Below are positions 15,992-20,632 of a stretch of 20,632 nucleotides of DNA, one piece after another. The notes under the pieces were generated by a model. That model saw only the letters and a list, made by a program, of their open reading frames with translations. It made no database searches and had not been told where the DNA came from. The stretch covers positions 1 to 20,632 of the forward strand of contig JAHHTR010000031.1 in the NCBI GenBank assembly GCA_020024515.1, in the 5' to 3' direction. Within the stretch, counting starts at the first letter, position 1, and every line of letters begins with the position of its first letter. This stretch comes from Angelakisella sp. (GTDB lineage Bacteria > Bacillota > Clostridia > Oscillospirales > Ruminococcaceae). The position numbers and the translations under genes are program-made.

Positions 15992-16036
15992 TATTTTCAA
16001 AATATAATAAAGTATATTTATGAAATTTTATTTAAT

Positions 16037-16074
16037 AAATATAAAAGGGTTATAACAAAAATTTGTTATAACCC
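16037..16074 (-). terminator. Intrinsic terminator of tgt-alr
   Basis: GGGTTATAACAA and its perfect complement form a stem of at least 12 bp (16047-16058 with 16063-16074). On the minus strand it is followed by TTTTATATTT. It lies 18 bp after the alr stop and separates tgt-alr from the lipoprotein operon. Confidence 0.88.
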
Positions 16075-16092
16075 TCAGTTCTATCTTTAATA

Positions 16093-17217
16093 TTAATCTT
16101 TATAAATTCTTTGTACACGTGGAGAAATAGCACAAATTCTTTCGTAGTGCAAAGTATTTGTCTTTTCGGCAAGTTCTTCAAAAGTAATTGTTTTTCCGTT
16201 TTGCGTTCCTACAAGTATAACCTCATCACCCATTTTTACATTTGGTATATGTGTTACGTCAGTCATTAACTGATCCATGCAAACTCTACCCACAACAGGA
16301 GCATACTCACCGTTGATGATAACATTTGCGTTATTACTAAGTATTCGAGGATAACCGTCAGCATAACCAATCGTTACTGTTGCGATTTTTCTGTCACTAT
16401 CGGCAATATAATGTCTGCCATAGCTTAGTGTATCTCCGCTATGTATGGTTTTTACCATAGCAACTGTTGCATATAGTGACATAAGAGGCTTTAAATCCAG
16501 TATATCAGCAAGTTCATCAGATGGAGCAAAGCCGTATTGTGCAATCCCTACACGTACCATATCAAGTCTGGTTTCCGGATAAAGTATACCCGCAGCGGAA
16601 TTTGCACAATGTTTTATTCCTGTGTCAATACCGGCTTCGTTTAATGATTTGCAACAAAATAAAAATTTTTGTAATTGCAAGTGTGTAAAATCAATACTTG
16701 TATTGTTTTTTTCATCAGCAACAGCAAAATGTGTAAATATACCTGTAATTTTAATTCCTTTTTGGATAATTTCTTTTACATCACTTATTAATTGAGAAAC
16801 ACTTTTTATATTATATCCAAGTCTGCCCATACCTGTGTCAAGTTTTAGATGACATTGTATTTTAAAGTTGCCTTTTTGTGCATAATCTGATATTTGAACA
16901 GCATATTCATGTGAATAAAGTGCTTGTGTCAAGTTATATTCCGACAATAGTTTTGTATCTTCTGGAGCAGTATAGCCAAATATTAATATCGGTTTTGTTA
17001 TTTTTTCGTTACGCAGTGCTATACCTTCTTGTAAAGTAGCCACACCGAACCAGTCAGCACCTAATTCTTCGGCTTTTTTTGCTATTGCAACATCTCCATG
17101 TCCATAAGCATTTGCTTTTATTACAGCTAAATATTTTGTATTAATATGTTTTTTAATAGTATTAAAATTATGTTTGTAGTTATTAAAATTAATTTCTGCC
17201 CACGCTCTGTGTTGCAA
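16093..17217 (-). CDS. alr: Alanine racemase
   Basis: A PLP enzyme interconverting L- and D-alanine, supplying D-alanine for peptidoglycan. The 374-residue product has RAWAEINF near the N-terminus, the PLP lysine in AVIKANAYGHG (K34), the LDTGMGRLG segment, HCANSAA, and the second catalytic base Y266 in TLSYGRHY, in line with Tyr265 of the Geobacillus enzyme. VGRVCMDQLMTDV follows in the C-terminal beta domain. I chose TTG 17217, because AGAGGTG lies 6 nt upstream and the protein then starts as other Alr do. An in-frame ATG at 17235 would add six residues but lacks a ribosome site. It lies 41 nt after tgt and shares its promoter; the following terminator is clear. Confidence 0.95.
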   Translation of the reverse strand: MQHRAWAEINFNNYKHNFNTIKKHINTKYLAVIKANAYGHGDVAIAKKAEELGADWFGVATLQEGIALRNEKITKPILIFGYTAPEDTKLLSEYNLTQALYSHEYAVQISDYAQKGNFKIQCHLKLDTGMGRLGYNIKSVSQLISDVKEIIQKGIKITGIFTHFAVADEKNNTSIDFTHLQLQKFLFCCKSLNEAGIDTGIKHCANSAAGILYPETRLDMVRVGIAQYGFAPSDELADILDLKPLMSLYATVAMVKTIHSGDTLSYGRHYIADSDRKIATVTIGYADGYPRILSNNANVIINGEYAPVVGRVCMDQLMTDVTHIPNVKMGDEVILVGTQNGKTITFEELAEKTNTLHYERICAISPRVQRIYKD

Positions 17218-17258
17218 AAAAAGCACCTCTTTCAATAAGATATATATAATAGTATGTT

Positions 17259-18392
17259 TTATATACGTTTACCCAAAATTTCAATGTTTTCTTTATAGAA
17301 TTTTTCAAATGTATCATTGTCCATACTATCACGTATTTTTTCCATAAGAGTATTGTAAAAATACAAATTATGCATAACAGCAAGACGCATACCCAGCATT
17401 TCACCTGCACGAAGAAGATGTCTAATATATGCTTTTGAATGATTGCGACAAACAGGACAATCACACTTTGTATCAAGTTGAGTATCGTCCTCTGCATATT
17501 TCGCATTGTTTATGTTGATAACACCGTCCCATGTAAATATGTGACCATGGCGGGCATTACGACTCGGCATTACGCAGTCAAATAAATCAACGCCACGATG
17601 AACAGCTTCAAGGATATTTACAGGAGTACCAACTCCCATTAAGTAACGTGGCTTATTTTTTGGCATATATGGTTCAACTGCCTCAATTACTCTGTACATT
17701 TCCTCGGCAGTTTCGCCAACTGCAAGACCGCCTATTGCATATCCGTCAAGGTCAAGTTTTGCTATATCCTGCATGTGTTTTATACGTATATCGTCGTATG
17801 TTCCACCTTGATTTATACCAAATAGCATTTGATGTTTATTTATGGTTTCGGTTAGAGAGTTTAGTCTGTCCATCTCATTTTTACAACGAATCAGCCATCG
17901 AGTTGTACGTTCAACTGAGTCCTCAACATATTTTCGAGGAGACGGGTTTTTTATACATTCATCAAAAGCCATAGCTATAGTAGAAGCAAGATGAGATTGT
18001 ATTTGCATACTTTCCTCAGGTCCCATAAATATACGTCTACCGTCAACGTGTGAATTGAAAGTTACGCCTTCTTCTGTAATTTTGCGAAGTTTTGCAAGTG
18101 AAAACACCTGAAAACCGCCGCTATCGGTCAATATAGGTCTGTCCCAATTCATAAATTTATGCAGACCACCCATTTTATATATAGTGTTGTCACCCGGTCT
18201 AACATGAAGATGATAAGTGTTGCAAAGTTCAACTTGGCATTTAAGCTCATTTTTTAAATCAAGTGAAGATATTCCGCCTTTAATGGCAGCTACTGTTCCG
18301 ACATTCATAAATGCCGGTGTTTGAACAGTACCATGTACAGTTTCAAAAGTACCGCGTCTTGCAGTACCACAATTTTTAATTAATTTATACAT
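17259..18392 (-). CDS. tgt: tRNA-guanine transglycosylase
   Basis: Tgt replaces guanine-34 in GUN anticodons with preQ1 (or queuine) in the queuosine pathway. The 377-residue product has TPAFMNVGT near the N-terminus, LTDSGGFQVFSL (88-99, catalytic D90), the GGLAVGE loop (221-227), and the nucleophile D272 in LFDCVMPSRNARHG. The zinc site is complete: C310, C312, C315 and H341. GGGAG lies 7 nt before the ATG. It heads a two-gene unit with alr. The other queuosine genes (queA, queC-F) are not in the window, so whether the cell makes preQ1 or imports a precursor cannot be judged here. Confidence 0.96.
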   Translation of the reverse strand: MYKLIKNCGTARRGTFETVHGTVQTPAFMNVGTVAAIKGGISSLDLKNELKCQVELCNTYHLHVRPGDNTIYKMGGLHKFMNWDRPILTDSGGFQVFSLAKLRKITEEGVTFNSHVDGRRIFMGPEESMQIQSHLASTIAMAFDECIKNPSPRKYVEDSVERTTRWLIRCKNEMDRLNSLTETINKHQMLFGINQGGTYDDIRIKHMQDIAKLDLDGYAIGGLAVGETAEEMYRVIEAVEPYMPKNKPRYLMGVGTPVNILEAVHRGVDLFDCVMPSRNARHGHIFTWDGVININNAKYAEDDTQLDTKCDCPVCRNHSKAYIRHLLRAGEMLGMRLAVMHNLYFYNTLMEKIRDSMDNDTFEKFYKENIEILGKRI

Positions 18393-18441
18393 TTTTTTCT
18401 CCCATAATATTATAACACTTTTATTTTAAAAATACCTTGTC

Positions 18442-18470
18442 ATTATAGCATTAATGTTTATAGATTGCAA
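18442..18470 (-). promoter_or_regulatory. Sigma-A promoter of tgt-alr
   Basis: On the minus strand TTGCAA (18465-18470) is followed after 17 nt by a perfect TATAAT (18442-18447) with TGC directly in front (extended -10). The start near 18435 gives a leader of about 43 nt. It is back-to-back with the promoter of the S-component gene. Confidence 0.78.
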
Positions 18471-18529
18471 TATTATCATATTAAATAAGAGTATTGATAT
18501 TTTTATATTGACAAATTGCACGAAAAAAC

Positions 18530-18558
18530 TTGACATATATATATATTGTGTTTATAAT
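18530..18558 (+). promoter_or_regulatory. Sigma-A promoter of the ECF S-component gene
   Basis: A perfect TTGACA (18530-18535) and a perfect TATAAT (18553-18558) are 17 nt apart. The predicted start near 18565 lies inside the palindromic operator at 18557-18580, so a bound repressor would block initiation directly. Confidence 0.85.
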
Positions 18559-18580
18559 ATATGTGTCAAGACACATATAT
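18557..18580. promoter_or_regulatory. 24-bp palindromic operator, NiaR-like
   Basis: ATATATGTGTC (18557-18567) and GACACATATAT (18570-18580) are perfect 11-bp inverted arms separated by AA. The site covers the end of the -10 box and the transcription start. From memory, the GTGTC/GACAC half-sites resemble the box of the niacin repressor NiaR (YrxA); I could not compare it with a motif matrix. The position fits a repressor site. Confidence 0.72.
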
Positions 18581-18613
18581 ATACATATATTATTTTAATG
18601 AGGAGTATTAGTT

Positions 18614-19177
18614 ATGAAAACAAAAGCAAATGTTCAAGAAATGTGTAGTACAGCTTTATTGTGTGCAATCGGTATACTTGTACCTATTTTTTCACCGATA
18701 AAAATTCCAATAGGTCCAATGAGTTTTACTCTTGCAAGTCACGTTGCAATTTTTATAGCGATATTTATAAATCCACGTGTTGCATGCCTTGTGTCAATAG
18801 GTACAACACTTGGCTTTGCGCTTAGCGGGATGCCGTTGGTTGTGGTTTTGCGTGCAACATCACATATGATCTTTTCTGTAATGGGTGCATTGTATTTACA
18901 ACACAATCAAAAGATTATGCAATCAAAAAGAGATATGGCTATCTACGCATTTGTTTTAAGCGTAATACATGCAGTTGGTGAAATACTTGTTGTAACAGGA
19001 TTTTTCCTTGCAGGACAACCAATGCAAGGTGGATTTGTGTATATGGTATTTGGATTGGTCGGAATGGGTACAGTTGTACATAGTATGGTAGACTTTTATA
19101 TAGCAGTTCTTATATGGGTTCCTGTAAGTAAATATGTAAAAATGAGTTGTAAAATTAATTATGGTGCAAAAGCATAA
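18614..19177 (+). CDS. niaX: ECF-type transporter S component, probably niacin-specific (NiaX-like)
   Basis: A 187-residue hydrophobic protein with about five to six membrane spans and a short positively charged N-terminus, the size and shape of the substrate-binding S component of an energy-coupling-factor transporter. The segments LVPIFSPIKIPIGP, FTLASHVAIFIAIFINP, TTLGFALSGMPLVVVLRATSH and GALYLQ resemble, as I remember them, NiaX niacin transporters. This rests on memory and not on a database comparison. AGGAG lies 8 nt before the ATG. The operator over its promoter supports control by the niacin repressor. The shared energising module (EcfA1/A2/T) is not nearby, as usual for group II systems. 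The alternative is a queuosine-precursor S component, suggested only by the divergent tgt gene. Confidence 0.72.
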   Translation: MKTKANVQEMCSTALLCAIGILVPIFSPIKIPIGPMSFTLASHVAIFIAIFINPRVACLVSIGTTLGFALSGMPLVVVLRATSHMIFSVMGALYLQHNQKIMQSKRDMAIYAFVLSVIHAVGEILVVTGFFLAGQPMQGGFVYMVFGLVGMGTVVHSMVDFYIAVLIWVPVSKYVKMSCKINYGAKA

Positions 19178-19205
19178 TTAATAAAATTATAAAGTAAAAA
19201 GAAAA

Positions 19206-19251
19206 GGTACAATATTCGGTAATTTACAAACATTTATCCGAATATTGTGCC
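19206..19251. terminator. Bidirectional terminator between niaX-like gene and the SARP gene
   Basis: A 14-bp stem (19206-19219 with 19238-19251, one G-U pair) encloses an 18-nt loop. On the plus strand it is followed by a T-rich CTTGGTTTTTCTC-like tail. On the minus strand it is followed by TTTTCTTTTT, a better T-tract. It serves the two convergent genes that end at 19177 and 19266. Confidence 0.8.
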
Positions 19252-19265
19252 TCTTGGTTTTTCTC

Positions 19266-20459
19266 TTAATTATGCGGTTCTATTGCTGTTAAGGCTGTCA
19301 ATAGTTGTATTTTACGTGTATGGTACTCTTTTCTAAAAGATTTATCAATACGTTCCATAACTTTAAGTGCATTTTCATAGTTAATCATAGATAAAATTAT
19401 CGCATATTGATTTGGACTGCAACGTGTAAATATATCAGAACTTCTAAGTGAAATATTAATAACATCTTCAAGCTTTTTCATACCTTTTTCCTTTATTTTT
19501 TGCGGAAGCTCTTCATCGTTGGCAGGTGAAAGTGTAATTAATGCCATAAATACAGAGTAGCCTGTTCTTTCTATGCTTCTTGTCATAAATTGATACAGTC
19601 TGCGGAATACTTCGTACTCACAATAAAAAGGTGCTTTTTGAACATTCTCTTCTTTTTTCAGGTCAGCTTTTAGAGTGTTAATATCCATATTACTTGTATT
19701 TACAAATTTCGATATACTATCAAATAGAGCAGTGGTTTGTTGCGAAATTTCGACACCGAGTTCTTTGTAGAATGTTTCACGCAAAGCGGAGTAGTATGAT
19801 ATAGCTTTTCTGCCTTGTCCTTTTTTATAGTAAGCATACATTAAACATCTGTGTGCCGGTTCTTCAAAATTGTCTATTGTCAGAACTTTTGTTGCAATAC
19901 TGATTATACTATCATACATATCGTTGTCTTTGTAGTATTCCAAAAGTTTATAAGCAACATCAAAACAAATATTATTATATTTTGTGATATATGGAACAGT
20001 CCATTCGGTAGTCGGTAAATTTGACAAAAATTCACCATTATATAAGTCCATAATTTTTTCATATATTTCAATTTGCTTTTCTAATTTTGTCTCATTTGTA
20101 GCTTTGTCTAAATATTCTTCCACTAATTCAATATCAAGTTGAAGATCAAGACAATTATTAACTGTGTAGCTGCCACCGAAAGACATAACAATTTCCTTTG
20201 CCATAGGAAATTTATATGTTTGCAAAGTTTTACGTAGCCTATAAACCAAATTTTTTACAGAAGAAGCAGGATTTGCAATATCCTCATTCCACAATGCTGT
20301 CGATATAGCATTAATTGAAACCGGCTGGTTACGATTAACAAACAAATATGCAAGCAAAGATGTAAGTTGTTGACTTAAATCATTATATTGTATTTGTATA
20401 TCTGATGATTTCATTACAAAATCGCCTAAAAGATTTATAATTATTGGCTCATCAACCAT
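19266..20459 (-). CDS. SARP/BTAD-type transcriptional regulator with degenerate GGDEF-like C-terminus
   Basis: A 397-residue regulator. Residues 5-100 form an OmpR-type winged helix: IIINLLGDF start, LLAYLFVNRNQPVS, and ASSVKNLVYRLRKTL as the recognition-helix region. About 105-255 is the bacterial transcriptional activation domain of TPR-like helices, with AHRCLMYAYYKKGQGRKAISYYSALRE typical of BTAD. The last approximately 115 residues (GYSVFMALITL, LRSSDIFTRCSPNQYAIIL, ALKVMERIDKSF) resemble the GGDEF fold, but the GGDEF loop is replaced by SPNQY, so cyclase activity is not expected. GGAGG lies 6 nt before the ATG. The gene is alone, with its own promoter and a shared convergent terminator. 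The ligand and target are unknown. Such regulators are frequent in Clostridia without any antibiotic cluster beside them. Confidence 0.9.
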   Translation of the reverse strand: MVDEPIIINLLGDFVMKSSDIQIQYNDLSQQLTSLLAYLFVNRNQPVSINAISTALWNEDIANPASSVKNLVYRLRKTLQTYKFPMAKEIVMSFGGSYTVNNCLDLQLDIELVEEYLDKATNETKLEKQIEIYEKIMDLYNGEFLSNLPTTEWTVPYITKYNNICFDVAYKLLEYYKDNDMYDSIISIATKVLTIDNFEEPAHRCLMYAYYKKGQGRKAISYYSALRETFYKELGVEISQQTTALFDSISKFVNTSNMDINTLKADLKKEENVQKAPFYCEYEVFRRLYQFMTRSIERTGYSVFMALITLSPANDEELPQKIKEKGMKKLEDVINISLRSSDIFTRCSPNQYAIILSMINYENALKVMERIDKSFRKEYHTRKIQLLTALTAIEPHN

Positions 20460-20582
20460 ATTTAACCTCCATTAATCTTATATTTATGATAAAATTAAAA
20501 ATTGTTTTGTAAAAAACACAAAATTACAATATTAATATAAAAAAAAATATTAATTATGTAAATCGCTCAATATAGTATCTAT

Positions 20583-20610
20583 ATTATAGCATATTTAATT
20601 TTTTTTGCAA
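20583..20610 (-). promoter_or_regulatory. Sigma-A promoter of the SARP-type gene
   Basis: On the minus strand TTGCAA (20605-20610) is followed after 16 nt by a perfect TATAAT (20583-20588) preceded by TGC (extended -10). The predicted start near 20575 leaves an unusually long leader of about 115 nt, which contains an AT-only inverted repeat (TTAATAT/ATATTAA) near 20530-20552. Confidence 0.72.
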
Positions 20611-20632
20611 TATTTAATATTAATTTTTATAT

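Noticed and set aside
17189..17506. A 105-codon minus-strand frame overlapping the tgt end and alr start.
   Set aside because: It lies mostly inside tgt in another frame, with low-complexity composition and no ribosome site.

Overview
The window reads as chromosomal core DNA of a low-GC, standard-code member of the Clostridia (Bacillota). The evidence is strong AGGAGG-type ribosome sites, sigma-A promoters with extended -10 boxes, many T-tailed intrinsic terminators, frequent TTG starts, and a guanine riboswitch of the Firmicutes type. UGA is an ordinary stop: pyk and the purine permease both end in TGA. I see no phage, insertion sequence, CRISPR array, tRNA or rRNA.

Positions 1-5195, plus strand: pyruvate kinase (pyk), a DegV-family lipid-binding protein and its terminator, then a tight late-cobalamin cluster of cobS, a very short cobU-like gene, an alpha-ribazole phosphatase (cobC) and cbiB. 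Together they cover cobinamide synthesis, activation and nucleotide-loop assembly. Positions 5287-6994: a consensus promoter, a guanine-class riboswitch with readable aptamer, antiterminator and terminator, and an AzgA/PbuG-type purine permease. A gene-poor, AT-rich stretch follows (6995-7572).

Positions 7573-18392, minus strand: a THUMP-domain RNA methyltransferase; class II fructose-bisphosphate aldolase with its own promoter, leader stem-loop and terminator; then a probable operon, transcribed right to left, of a lipoprotein with FG-GAP-like repeats, an OmpR-type response regulator, a sensor histidine kinase, yqhQ (DUF1385), prmC and a broken cyclophilin gene. Upstream lie tgt (tRNA-guanine transglycosylase) and alr (alanine racemase) as a pair. 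The cyclophilin carries two independent lesions, an in-frame TGA and a frameshift of about 11 nt.

Positions 18393-20632: divergent promoters separate tgt from a small ECF-type S component resembling the niacin transporter NiaX. The latter's promoter is covered by a near-perfect 24-bp operator. The window closes with a convergent SARP/BTAD regulator carrying a degenerate GGDEF-like C-terminus.

The most informative observations are the complete riboswitch folding logic, the NiaR-like operator, the two-hit cyclophilin pseudogene, and the compact CobU lacking the usual guanylyl-transfer histidine region. I did not find an obviously new defence or mobile system.
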